DNA of 64,000 nt, taken from assembly GCA_016794465.1 (NCBI GenBank), contig JAEUKA010000074.1, forward strand, positions 49,843 through 113,842. The letters are read 5' to 3'. The position numbers and the translations under genes were made by a program. Position 1 is the stretch's first letter. Every line of letters starts with the position of its first letter. Origin of the DNA: Myxococcales bacterium (GTDB lineage Bacteria; Myxococcota_A; Polyangia; Palsa-1104; JAEUJZ01). This document shows, piece after piece, positions 53,652 to 62,224 of this stretch. The notes under the pieces are model-generated. The model worked only from the letters and a program-made list of their open reading frames with translations. It searched no databases and was not told the DNA's origin.

Positions 53652-56033
53652 ATGCCAAACCCAACCGATCGTGAGACGCTCCGCAAGCTGCTTTCCGCCG
53701 TGTTACCGACGGATTCAGATCTCGAAGCCCTGTGCATCGACCGTTTCCCGTCCACTGCCAAGCGATTCTCCAGCGGGATGGATCGGGTTGGGAAGACCAA
53801 CCTGTTGTTCCAGCTCGAAAGCCCGGAGGAGATCTTGGCAGCGCTTCAGTCGCGTGAACCAGCACGCTACGCTCGTCAGCTGCAGCTGCTCAACTTGGCC
53901 CACAGCGCGGCGGCCAAAGTGACAGAATCAGCGGCGATATCTTCACAGAAGTCACAGCCCGTACCGTCGCAACCGGTAGCCGCCCGCGCGCCAGCAGTCC
54001 AGCCGCCGCCCGGTCCTTCTGAACAGCCACATGCTGATGTCGTGATCGTCACCGCCCTGAAAGACGACGAGTATGACGAAGCGTACAAGGTCGAAGAGGG
54101 GGCGATAGGAGACTGGACCACCGCCCGCATCGAAGGAACGGAAGTGGCATTCCGTGACTACCAGGCAGCGGACGGTCAGCCTCTGCGAATCGCGATGACC
54201 TGGGCCACCCGCATGCGGGGCACGGCCGCTGCTGATGTCGCGGGTCGATTGGTCGACAAGCTCGGCGCTGGCTGCGTCGCGATGTGTGGTGTCTGCGCCG
54301 GTCGGCGCGACGACGTCCAGCCGGGCGACGTGATCATCGCAGACCTTGTCTACCGCTACGATACCGGGGCGATGCGGGTCGAGTACGATAAGCACCGCAA
54401 GCGGCACGAGCGGTTTAAGGCAGACCCCGAGCCGCTCCCACTGGCCGAGGCAATCCTGCACCGCGCCCAGGCCTTCGGGGTGGATGGTGCGCCGTGGATT
54501 CACGAGCGACCACTGACGCTCGCTGCGCAGTGTGACTGGGTGCTCGCCCAGCTTAACGCTGGCCAAGATCCCCTGATGCACGCTGAGTCGGAGCAGCGCT
54601 GCCCAGCCTGGTCCAAAACACTCGATCGGCTGAAATCGCTTCGCTACGTGACTGAGAGCCTTGGCGTTGACATGCAGCTGCAGCTTACGGACGAAGGGAC
54701 CGCGTACATCCGAGGGCTGCTCCTTCTGCATCGAAAAAGCCTGCCGCCCGCACCGCCCTGGCGTCTGCACATCGCACCCATCGCAACCGGTGGCAGCGTG
54801 ATGCGCGATCCCAAGCTGTTCGACAGACTCTCTGAAACCAACCGCAAGGTGCTGGGCGTCGAGATGGAAGCGGCAGCGATTGCGGCCACGGCGCACGCCA
54901 GGAACCTGCCGTGGGTGGTCATGAAAGGGGTGATGGATCACGCCGATCATGACAAAGATGATCTGCTCAAGCGGTTTGCGGCTCGGGCCTCTGCGGAGTG
55001 CCTGATTCGCTTCCTTCGTGAGAATCCACCGCGTGCGACACAGCATTTTACCCGCAACCCAGCTGGAAGTCCGACGAATCGATCAGCGGGCATCATCGCC
55101 ACCCCAGCGCTTCGTCCGACTTCCGCAGCGGCTGCGCAACCAGGCAAGGCCCTGGCGACTCCTCTCGCGGTGACGCCTCTTGTGCAGCGCGATCCAGCGA
55201 CTGTGCATGCCGAGCTCAAACAGAAGTTGGAAGAGGTACTCCGTGAGTCTCCCGCGCTGGTCAAAGCGCTGCTCGGATACTTGTCGCCTGCGGGCGCAGA
55301 GCGGGATCCCGTGAAAGCCATTGCCAACGGCTTGACCTTGCGTCATGCACGGGATGTGGTGAAGGACTTAAGCGAGCTGACGCAGCAAGACCCGACGCTG
55401 CGCGGAGCGGTAGTGAAGCTCCTTGGCCATGTCCTGCCGCTCGCGGTGGACTGGGACGACCTGCTGGCCCAAGCGGAAGCCCAGAAGGTCAAACCGGATG
55501 TGCTCGAGCTGCCGCTGCGAACGATGACGCTGGCCGAAGTGATCAATGCGCGCCTCGATGGACGGAGCTGTCAGTTGGTGGCAGGTGGCTATGACATGCA
55601 GGGTGTCGCACATGTGCCCCTGCCTTCCGTGGCCTACGCTCCGATGTTTGATGCCGAGGGCCAGGGTCTTGCCCAAGCGGTACTGTCGAACCTGTGGCAA
55701 GAGCAGCAGACGAGTCACACACTGCTCCCGGACCGCGAGGAATGGCAGCAGATCGGGAAATCCACTACCACCAAAGAAGAGTTTTTCACCGCAGCGAAGA
55801 CCGAGATCAACAAGAGAGGACGGAAGCTAAACCGTTATCTGTTGTTCATGGACGCCAAGCTTGCCACGGCAGGAATTGACAATCAGAGCTTGGATGAGTG
55901 GTGGAACATCACCCACCATGCGCTCAAGCAGACCTTGCCCGGGCTCCGACTGGTGCGGCTCAAAGGCCGTGACGCAGAATTTGAAAAGGAATGCGAGCTG
56001 ATCTCTGATATTCGCGGACTCCACAACAGGTAA
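53652..56033 (+). CDS. Effector: EAD-type death-like domain fused to nucleoside phosphorylase
   Basis: 793 residues. Residues 8-75 match effector-associated (death-like) domains: LRKLLSAVLPTDSDLEALCI, DRFPSTAKRFSSGMDR, KTNLLFQ, EEILAAL. A Pro/Ala linker follows (about 95-127). Residues 128-460 are a PNP/UDP-phosphorylase-like domain: ADVVIVTALKDDEYDEA, GAGCVAMCGVCAGRRDDVQP, the nucleoside-binding VLGVEMEAAAIAATAH and MKGVMDHADHDK. After another linker, about 270 C-terminal residues (from about 520) are unassigned. The enzyme part probably cuts N-glycosidic bonds of nucleosides or nucleotides. EADs recruit effectors to partners. It leads the MoxR-vWA-FGS cassette. Confidence 0.85.
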   Translation: MPNPTDRETLRKLLSAVLPTDSDLEALCIDRFPSTAKRFSSGMDRVGKTNLLFQLESPEEILAALQSREPARYARQLQLLNLAHSAAAKVTESAAISSQKSQPVPSQPVAARAPAVQPPPGPSEQPHADVVIVTALKDDEYDEAYKVEEGAIGDWTTARIEGTEVAFRDYQAADGQPLRIAMTWATRMRGTAAADVAGRLVDKLGAGCVAMCGVCAGRRDDVQPGDVIIADLVYRYDTGAMRVEYDKHRKRHERFKADPEPLPLAEAILHRAQAFGVDGAPWIHERPLTLAAQCDWVLAQLNAGQDPLMHAESEQRCPAWSKTLDRLKSLRYVTESLGVDMQLQLTDEGTAYIRGLLLLHRKSLPPAPPWRLHIAPIATGGSVMRDPKLFDRLSETNRKVLGVEMEAAAIAATAHARNLPWVVMKGVMDHADHDKDDLLKRFAARASAECLIRFLRENPPRATQHFTRNPAGSPTNRSAGIIATPALRPTSAAAAQPGKALATPLAVTPLVQRDPATVHAELKQKLEEVLRESPALVKALLGYLSPAGAERDPVKAIANGLTLRHARDVVKDLSELTQQDPTLRGAVVKLLGHVLPLAVDWDDLLAQAEAQKVKPDVLELPLRTMTLAEVINARLDGRSCQLVAGGYDMQGVAHVPLPSVAYAPMFDAEGQGLAQAVLSNLWQEQQTSHTLLPDREEWQQIGKSTTTKEEFFTAAKTEINKRGRKLNRYLLFMDAKLATAGIDNQSLDEWWNITHHALKQTLPGLRLVRLKGRDAEFEKECELISDIRGLHNR

Positions 56034-56049
56034 CGTACGCTGCTCCCTC

Positions 56050-57036
56050 ATGCTGAAAACTCTCGCTCATCTCACGGCGGAAACTGCCATTGACCTTCCG
56101 GAGCAGGATGGCCTGCCGAAATCGGTACACGTCATTGATGGCGACTCGATCCTGGCGGTGAATGCCGCGATTGTCACAGGGCGACCCTTGCTGGTACGCG
56201 GCGAGCCTGGTACTGGCAAGAGCCAACTGGCGCGGGCCGCTGCGCAGACCTTGGGACGAGCATTTGTGCAGCACGCGGTTGACTCACGCACCGAGACTCG
56301 CGATCTGTTGTGGACCCAGGACTCCGTGGCTCGGCTTGCGGAAGCCCAACTGGTTGGCTCGCTGCCCTCCCCAACCCAAGAAAGCGTCGAGCGCTGTATG
56401 GCAGTCGAGAACTTCATCCACCCCGGACCGCTGTGGTGGGCGTTCGACTGGCAGTCTGCCTGCGAGCAAGCGAAGCGGGTGCGCCAGAGTCCGCCAGCCA
56501 CGCCCAAAGACTGGACCATCGAGCTGGGCGTCGTCGTGCTGATCGACGAGATCGACAAGGCAGACCTGGCGGTGCCCAATGGACTCCTCGACGCGCTTGG
56601 GCACGGTCGCTTCGAGGTTCCAGGATGCGCCACCGTCACGATGAGAACGCCTCGACCGCTCGTCTTGATTACTACCAACGAAGAGAGAGCGCTTCCCGAT
56701 GCCTTTCTGCGGCGGTGTTTCGTGCTCCATTTGAAGCTACCCAGCACGCACGATGCACTGGTAGCGGCGCTGACCGGACGTGGACGGGCCCACTTTCCAC
56801 GAGCGGTGTGCAGTGATGCAGTACTGAGTCGGGCCGCAGCGCAGCTCGCCAGTGACCGAAAGGAGGCGACAGCACTGGGTCTTGCGCCGCCCGGACTGGC
56901 CGAGTACATCGATCTGCTCCGTGCAGTGAGCGAGCAACAGAAGACGGAAGCCAAGCAGCTTGAGCTACTCAGCCAGCTGGCGAAGTTTGCGTTCAAAAAG
57001 CATCCCGAGATGATGGAACAGCCGATGGAGCGCTGA
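56050..57036 (+). CDS. MoxR-type AAA+ ATPase
   Basis: 328 residues. Walker A VRGEPGTGKSQLARAA (about 49), Walker B VVVLIDEIDKADLAVPNGLL (about 164-183), sensor 1 LVLITTNEERALPDAFLRRC (about 207-226) and a helical lid ending near residue 320. MoxR ATPases work with vWA proteins as chaperone-like or gating machines. It sits 16 bp after the effector gene and 15 bp before the vWA-FGS gene, so the three should be one transcript and one complex. Confidence 0.92.
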   Translation: MLKTLAHLTAETAIDLPEQDGLPKSVHVIDGDSILAVNAAIVTGRPLLVRGEPGTGKSQLARAAAQTLGRAFVQHAVDSRTETRDLLWTQDSVARLAEAQLVGSLPSPTQESVERCMAVENFIHPGPLWWAFDWQSACEQAKRVRQSPPATPKDWTIELGVVVLIDEIDKADLAVPNGLLDALGHGRFEVPGCATVTMRTPRPLVLITTNEERALPDAFLRRCFVLHLKLPSTHDALVAALTGRGRAHFPRAVCSDAVLSRAAAQLASDRKEATALGLAPPGLAEYIDLLRAVSEQQKTEAKQLELLSQLAKFAFKKHPEMMEQPMER

Positions 57037-57051
57037 GAGAGCAGAGTGGGG

Positions 57052-59754
57052 ATGGCTTCCATTGAAAAGCGGCGCGCGGCAGTCTCCCGCGCGGATCTCG
57101 TACGGTTGCTGGCAGCACTTCCCAGCGAACAATGCAGCGCCTGCGCAGAGCTGTGCGGGTTTGTTGCCCAAGAAGAGCTACGCCCGGCGGAGGAACGCCC
57201 ACCATCGATCGAAGCCTCCGTACAGCCGCTCCCTCTGCCTTCATTCGAGAATGCTCGTGGGTCGCTGTATCGCTTCGAGACAATGACCTTCACCGAGGAC
57301 GCAAACGACGATCTCACGCCCGCGCCGCCCGTCACAGCGGGGTTTTCGCGAGAGGAGCTAGCCAGTCCCAAGGGGTCGCTTTTTGCGCTTCCACGCCGCC
57401 CGCCGCTTGCCGCTTGGTCGAAGCTATGGCCGGTGCTACGTGCGGCGCTGCAGGGCACGCGGCCCGGTCGTGAGCTTGATGTCGAGGAGTGCATGCGTCG
57501 GTGGGGCCGTGGCCAAGTCCTCTCTGGGCTGCCACAAGTCCAGCGCAAGGTCTGGGCGGATCGAGCAGAGCTGTGGATCGATCGCAGCCGAAGGCTGACA
57601 CCGTTTTGGTCGGATCAGGATGAGGTCTGGCTCAGGCTTCGTCAGTGCTGTGGAAAGAGCGGTCTGCGGCTGCGAATCCTGGACGTATCAGAGCAGACCT
57701 GGCGCCTCCAGAGCCAGGGCGAGTTTTTGAGTGGGCACCGATTGGAACCCGGGCAACGGGTCCTGGTACTTGGTGATCTGGGCGCCTATGGCTCCCCGAT
57801 AGAACGGAGAGCTTGGCTGGTGACTGGGCAGCGGCTGCGGAGAAAAGACGCGCTGATCTCGGCGCTGGTGCCAGTGCCGGCGAGCCGTGTGCCCCCACTG
57901 CTGGCCAAGGAATGGTCTGTCGCCGTATGGGAACAAGGCAGACGCATGGCAGGAGCCAAGGAGCCACGCACCTCTGGGCAGTCTGCCGACCGTGCTGAAC
58001 GAGTGCTGCGGCTGTGCGCTCCTGCCGCGTATGTCCAGCTTGGCCTGTTGCGTGCGCTGCGGCGACTGTTGTCGGCAAGCGAGGCGGATGCGTCCACCGA
58101 AGCGGACGTGTTTGCACACCCCAAGGTAGGAGCCGCCGACGCGATGGGCTTGGTCCTTCTGCCAGAGCATGCGGCAGAGCTGCGGCAGGGGTTTGCGGAT
58201 CACGAACCTGCGTCTTTGCAGGCTCAGGTCAGCGATGCAATCCGTGCATGGCACCAGCGCTTGCCCCAGGAGCTGCTGCGAATCGAGACGCTGAGCTGGC
58301 TGGCGGTGAGCAGCAAAGCCCCGCCGCCCGGGGACCCCAGCGACGCGCTCGCGTTTGCAGACCGAATGGGCTCCTCGCTGCGCGGGGGGCTTGCCGATCC
58401 CAGGCTCAAGGCTGTCGTGGCGCGCTGCGCTCAGATGATGCTCGGAGCGCTGCCCGAGCGAGCGTACCAAGCGCTTCCCAAGCTTCAGCCCCTCTTTGCC
58501 GGTGTGTTCGCGGAGCAGTCGGGCATCCGGATTCCGCAGGGCCTGTCACCCCAGCTCCTGTATTCCGATCTGGTGTGGGCACAGGAGCAAGTCTGGTGGA
58601 GCATCCGTCAAGTGGGCGCGAAGCTGGTGTTTCATCGAGCACCGGATGGCGCGTGGGCATCGACGGCCAAAGGTCCCGGCAGTCCCGTAGCGTGGCTGCT
58701 CGCCCGAAGTCCCCATGTCTTTTTGAAGTGGGACGAAGACGACTTCGAGATCCAGCATGTCCTGACAGACGGACTGCAGTTCCTGCTGCGCGCTAGGCAA
58801 GGTGTGACGCTGCGCAGCGACTGCTCTACGGTCACCATCGCACCCTGGATCTGCGAAGCCTGGGCAGTCGCAGCCGGACGCGACCGGTACGGACTATGGG
58901 CGGATGCAGAGGTGGAAGGAGTGGCCGTACGATTCCGGTGGATTCCACCAGGGCGATTCCTGATGGGGTCGCCCACGTCGGAAGCTGGACGCTACAAGGA
59001 AGAGGGACCGCAGCATGAGGTGACGCTGACCGAAGGAAGATGGCTAGCGGATGCGCCGTGTACGCAGGCGCTATGGGAAGCGGTGATGGGAAGCAACCCG
59101 AGCTACTTCGTGAGCCCAGACCGGCCCGTCGAACAAGTGAGCTGGGACGACTGTCAGGAGTTTCTCCAAAAACTCAACGAGCGAGTGCCCGGGCTTGAAG
59201 CGCGGCTGCCAAGCGAGGCGGAGTGGGAACAGGCATGCCGAGCGGGAACGCAGACGGCGACGTGGCTTGGTGTTCTAGAGATACTGGGAGAATGCAACGC
59301 GCCGTTGCTGGATGAGATCGCGTGGTACGGAGGAAACAGCGGACAGGAGTATGAGTTAAAGAACGGCTATGGCTCCAGTGACTGGCTGAACAAGCAGTAT
59401 CCACACACCAAAGCGGGCACGCACCCCGTACGAACCAAAGCGGCGAGTCCATTGGGTCTGTTCGACATGCTAGGCAATGTGTATGAGTGGTGCATGGACT
59501 GGTACGGACGGTACGGCGAGGACGCTGTCACAAACCCCCCTTTGCCTAGCGTGGGCTCCTACCGGGTCAGTCGTGGGGGCACGTGGGCCAGCTACGCGAA
59601 GTTCGAGCGCGCTGCCGGCCGGATGGGGTACTCGCCCAACCGTCGCTTCTACGGCCTGGGTTTCCGGCTTACCCGAGGTCAGGGAGCTGGTCAGGCCCCC
59701 GGGGGGACAGGGACGCGGAGCGGCGAACGCGACTCTTCTGTGAAAAAGCGATGA
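57052..59754 (+). CDS. vWA-like domain protein fused to FGS (formylglycine-enzyme-like) domain
   Basis: 900 residues from ATG at 57052 (GTG at 57046 possible). Residues 170-275 look like a divergent von Willebrand A domain: strand AELWIDRSRRLTPFW with a D-x-S remnant of the metal site, and VLVLGDLGAYGSPIERRAWL, where vWA-type proteins often have a strand ending in SD-LG. About 330 helical residues follow. The C-terminal 255 residues are an FGE-sulfatase fold: RWIPPGRFLMGSPTSEAG, WDDCQEFLQKLNERVPG, RLPSEAEWEQACRAG, LFDMLGNVYEWCMDWYG, GLGFRLTR. The paired active-site Cys of true FGE are absent from the GGTW...GFR segment. Predicted MoxR partner. Confidence 0.8.
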   Translation: MASIEKRRAAVSRADLVRLLAALPSEQCSACAELCGFVAQEELRPAEERPPSIEASVQPLPLPSFENARGSLYRFETMTFTEDANDDLTPAPPVTAGFSREELASPKGSLFALPRRPPLAAWSKLWPVLRAALQGTRPGRELDVEECMRRWGRGQVLSGLPQVQRKVWADRAELWIDRSRRLTPFWSDQDEVWLRLRQCCGKSGLRLRILDVSEQTWRLQSQGEFLSGHRLEPGQRVLVLGDLGAYGSPIERRAWLVTGQRLRRKDALISALVPVPASRVPPLLAKEWSVAVWEQGRRMAGAKEPRTSGQSADRAERVLRLCAPAAYVQLGLLRALRRLLSASEADASTEADVFAHPKVGAADAMGLVLLPEHAAELRQGFADHEPASLQAQVSDAIRAWHQRLPQELLRIETLSWLAVSSKAPPPGDPSDALAFADRMGSSLRGGLADPRLKAVVARCAQMMLGALPERAYQALPKLQPLFAGVFAEQSGIRIPQGLSPQLLYSDLVWAQEQVWWSIRQVGAKLVFHRAPDGAWASTAKGPGSPVAWLLARSPHVFLKWDEDDFEIQHVLTDGLQFLLRARQGVTLRSDCSTVTIAPWICEAWAVAAGRDRYGLWADAEVEGVAVRFRWIPPGRFLMGSPTSEAGRYKEEGPQHEVTLTEGRWLADAPCTQALWEAVMGSNPSYFVSPDRPVEQVSWDDCQEFLQKLNERVPGLEARLPSEAEWEQACRAGTQTATWLGVLEILGECNAPLLDEIAWYGGNSGQEYELKNGYGSSDWLNKQYPHTKAGTHPVRTKAASPLGLFDMLGNVYEWCMDWYGRYGEDAVTNPPLPSVGSYRVSRGGTWASYAKFERAAGRMGYSPNRRFYGLGFRLTRGQGAGQAPGGTGTRSGERDSSVKKR

Positions 59755-60557
59755 GGAATCGACCCCGGCTGCTGGACGGAATCCCCGAGCCCTGGGCGGT
59801 AGAGTGGGGGGAGGATCGGCACGGCCTGTTCATGAGCTTCGCCGTCGACGACTGCGTGCAAAAGCTGCGTTACATCCGGCCCGGACGATTCCTAATGGGG
59901 TCGCCGGAGAGTGAATTCGAGCGCTTCCCAGACGAAGGTCCCCAGCATAAAGTCGAACTAACGCAGGGCTACTGGCTGGCAGACACGCCGTGTACCCAGG
60001 CGCTGTGGCAAGCGGTGATGGGCAACAATCCCAGCCATTTTCGGGGCAGTGATCGGCCCGTCGAGCAGGTGAGCTGGGATGACTGTCAGGAGTTTCTGTG
60101 GAGGCTCAACGAGCGGGTGCCCGGCTTACAGGCGCGGTTGCCGAGCGAAGCAGAGTGGGAATGCGCCTGCCGAGCCAGAATGAGCGGAAGGACAAATAAG
60201 GAAGAGATCGATCTGAACGAGGATGGAAGCACCCCGATCTTGGAGCCCATCGCCTGGTATAGGAAGAACAGCGGAAAGCAGAGCCAGCCGGTGCGAAGAA
60301 AAGAGGCGAACACCTGGGGTCTGTACGACCTGCTCGGCAACGTCTGGGAGTGGTGCCAGGACTACTATGGAGCGTACAAGGCGGAATCGTGTATAGATCC
60401 GACGGGTGCCCCTATGGGCTCCAGACGGATCCTGCGCGGTGGCTCGTGGAACAGCCCGTCACGGTCTATGCGCGTTGCCGTGCGCAACGGGTACTCGCCC
60501 GGTGACCGACGGAATAATCTGGGTTTCCGGCTTGCCCGAGATCAGGGGGATGGCTAG
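59751..60557 (+). CDS. Stand-alone FGS (formylglycine-enzyme-like) protein
   Basis: 268 residues from ATG at 59751, overlapping the previous stop by 4 bp. It is a close relative of the FGS domain just upstream (YIRPGRFLMGSPESEFERFP, WDDCQEFLWRLNERVPG, ARLPSEAEWECACRA, LYDLLGNVWEWCQDYYG, RILRGGSWNSPSRSMRVA, NNLGFRLARD), so the pair arose by duplication. No Cys occurs in the segment where FGE places its copper-binding pair, so formylglycine formation is unlikely; a binding, lectin-like role is more probable. The stop overlaps the stop of the convergent gene. Confidence 0.88.
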   Translation: MRNRPRLLDGIPEPWAVEWGEDRHGLFMSFAVDDCVQKLRYIRPGRFLMGSPESEFERFPDEGPQHKVELTQGYWLADTPCTQALWQAVMGNNPSHFRGSDRPVEQVSWDDCQEFLWRLNERVPGLQARLPSEAEWECACRARMSGRTNKEEIDLNEDGSTPILEPIAWYRKNSGKQSQPVRRKEANTWGLYDLLGNVWEWCQDYYGAYKAESCIDPTGAPMGSRRILRGGSWNSPSRSMRVAVRNGYSPGDRRNNLGFRLARDQGDG

Positions 60558-61126
60558 CAATTCAGTGTCCCGGACTCCGTGCTGCCGAGTCGAACGGTCG
60601 CATGCTGCCGGAGCAACCGAGCCACGCTACGGGCGTTCCCTGAAGGACCGTACACAGGCGAGAAACCGTCGGAGTCAAGCACCCTGGCGATGTCCCCGAG
60701 CGAGTAACCATCTGTCCGAAGCTCCGCCGCCCGATGGGCCACATCAACCAAGGCGCGAATCGGCACCACCCCACTGGGCAGAAGTCCCCGCGCCGCCAGG
60801 TCCGCCGCCGTCAGTACCACCAGCGGCCCCTCAAGCTGCGACGCCAGCACATCCGCACTCTTCTTCCGCCCGCGTCCTCGGAACAGCGGAAACTGCATGA
60901 TCGCCACCCCATCCGCTTCTCCTTGAGCAATCCGCATCAGGCACGGATGCGCTGCGGGGTCGCGCTTGGGAGGCCCCCGATCGACCAGAAAGTCCACCAG
61001 CGTCCCGCCCTCCCACTCGATGCTCAGCCGCGCCATTTCCTGAATCTGCGCGAGCTGCTCGTCAGTCAGGTTCCACTTGTCGTTCGTGAACATTTGCAGA
61101 ATCAATCGCTTCGGCATCGGCTTCAT
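60554..61126 (-). CDS. Serine-recombinase relative lacking catalytic residues
   Basis: 190 residues from ATG at 61126 (GTG at 61216, next to the upstream stop, is also possible). The middle aligns by eye with the resolvase core: LTDEQLAQIQEMARLSIEWE, VDFLVDRGPPKRDPAAHPCL, IAQGEADGVAIMQFPLF. The N-terminal RVS of active enzymes is replaced by QMFTNDKW, and DRLSR by FPLFRGRG. The C-terminus (LRTDGYSLGDIARVLDSDGF, RSVARLLRQH) matches the repeated C-terminal module of the recombinase at 51089-52201. It may be a DNA-binding regulator, a directionality factor or a decaying recombinase. Confidence 0.7.
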   Translation of the reverse strand: MKPMPKRLILQMFTNDKWNLTDEQLAQIQEMARLSIEWEGGTLVDFLVDRGPPKRDPAAHPCLMRIAQGEADGVAIMQFPLFRGRGRKKSADVLASQLEGPLVVLTAADLAARGLLPSGVVPIRALVDVAHRAAELRTDGYSLGDIARVLDSDGFSPVYGPSGNARSVARLLRQHATVRLGSTESGTLNC

Positions 61127-61218
61127 GGCCGAACTATTCCGTCGTTCGATCCACAAGTGCAAGTCCAGGTTTTTGGGAGTCCGTCGTCTCCCGCCATCGG
61201 CACCTGAAAAATGCACTT

Positions 61219-62136
61219 CTACCGTCGCTGCATCACCTGAATCCTCCTGCCGAGATCCCGCTTCCGCGCCGCACTCAGCTCACACAGATACCCCTCATCA
61301 CTAGGCCGCAGCAGCTGACCCAAGCGAATCTGCGGCTTGCTCGAAAACCGTCCTGAGTGCTGTCTTGATGCTTCCTCCTGTCTCGCCTCAAGTGCAGCCC
61401 ACATTGCCATCGGCCAGAGCAAGCTCCCTCGACGGTGGAGTCTACTACATGGGACTCCTCCGGCCCGCTCCTCCGCATCCGCCAAATCCTGTTCTGCCCG
61501 CAGCTCGTCGAACTTTAGATCGAGCAATCGATCGGTCTTCGGATCGTAGCCCCTCCGAATCGCATCCCCCAGCTCGATGAGCCATCGCTCCTCTTCGCGT
61601 GTGATTTCTTGAGCCAAGGTGTGCAGCGCAAGCTGTAACACCGACGCTGCCGGCTCACTCTGTTGCGGCTTTTGCGATTGCAAGTCGCGAATCGTTTGGC
61701 TCTGCTGCGCCACGACTCCTTCCAGTTCTATGTTCCGATTCTGCGCTTCGCGTAGCTTCTCTGTTAACTCTGCAAGCTGCCTCCGCAGGCTCTCCTTCTC
61801 CGCTTCATGATCGATGGTGATTGGCTTGTCCTGACTTCTCTGTTTGTGCTCCGCAAGCTCTTCTTCGCGCAGCGTTTGACCAATGTCCACGATCTGGGCT
61901 TGCAGATCAGCCAGCGCAGACAGCGCTTTGTGAAGCAGCGGAGGTCTGACTTCCGTTCGTTTGGGAGTCCGCTCGGGATTCCCATCAGCTCGATTTGTCC
62001 TGCGCACACGGTAGGCCAACACGCGACAGCTTTCGCCGCAGTACGTCCGGTCGATTCGCGCTCGCTTGCCCTTCGGGTTTGTCAGTGCGGTGCCGCAGTG
62101 CAGGCAGTGCGTGGTGCGAAGCTTGAGCCTTCCCAT
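61219..62136 (-). CDS. Zinc-motif plus coiled-coil protein, unknown function
   Basis: 305 residues from ATG at 62136 (MGRLKLRTTHCLHCG). The N-terminus has CLHCG...TYCGESCRVLAYRVRR, a four-Cys zinc knuckle followed by an Arg-rich helix (about 11-46). A long coiled coil covers about 75-180 (LREEELAEHKQRS, EKESLRRQLAELTEKLREAQ). The C-terminus is a charged helical domain (EEERWLIELGDAIRRGYDPK). It is upstream of, and probably co-transcribed with, the recombinase-like gene. The zinc motif resembles that of the divergent gene at 62580. No known family recognised. Confidence 0.75.
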   Translation of the reverse strand: MGRLKLRTTHCLHCGTALTNPKGKRARIDRTYCGESCRVLAYRVRRTNRADGNPERTPKRTEVRPPLLHKALSALADLQAQIVDIGQTLREEELAEHKQRSQDKPITIDHEAEKESLRRQLAELTEKLREAQNRNIELEGVVAQQSQTIRDLQSQKPQQSEPAASVLQLALHTLAQEITREEERWLIELGDAIRRGYDPKTDRLLDLKFDELRAEQDLADAEERAGGVPCSRLHRRGSLLWPMAMWAALEARQEEASRQHSGRFSSKPQIRLGQLLRPSDEGYLCELSAARKRDLGRRIQVMQRR

Positions 62137-62224
62137 TGTGATGCTCCGAAGGAGATTCCTGCCAGGCATCGTAACACAGACCTGATCAAGCCAGCTACAA
62201 TTCATGAATCAAGGAGTGCGATTC

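Noticed and set aside
53652..56033. Reading the first cassette gene as plain nucleoside salvage.
   Set aside because: The N-terminal EAD, the extra C-terminal region and linkage to MoxR and FGS genes do not fit a housekeeping phosphorylase.
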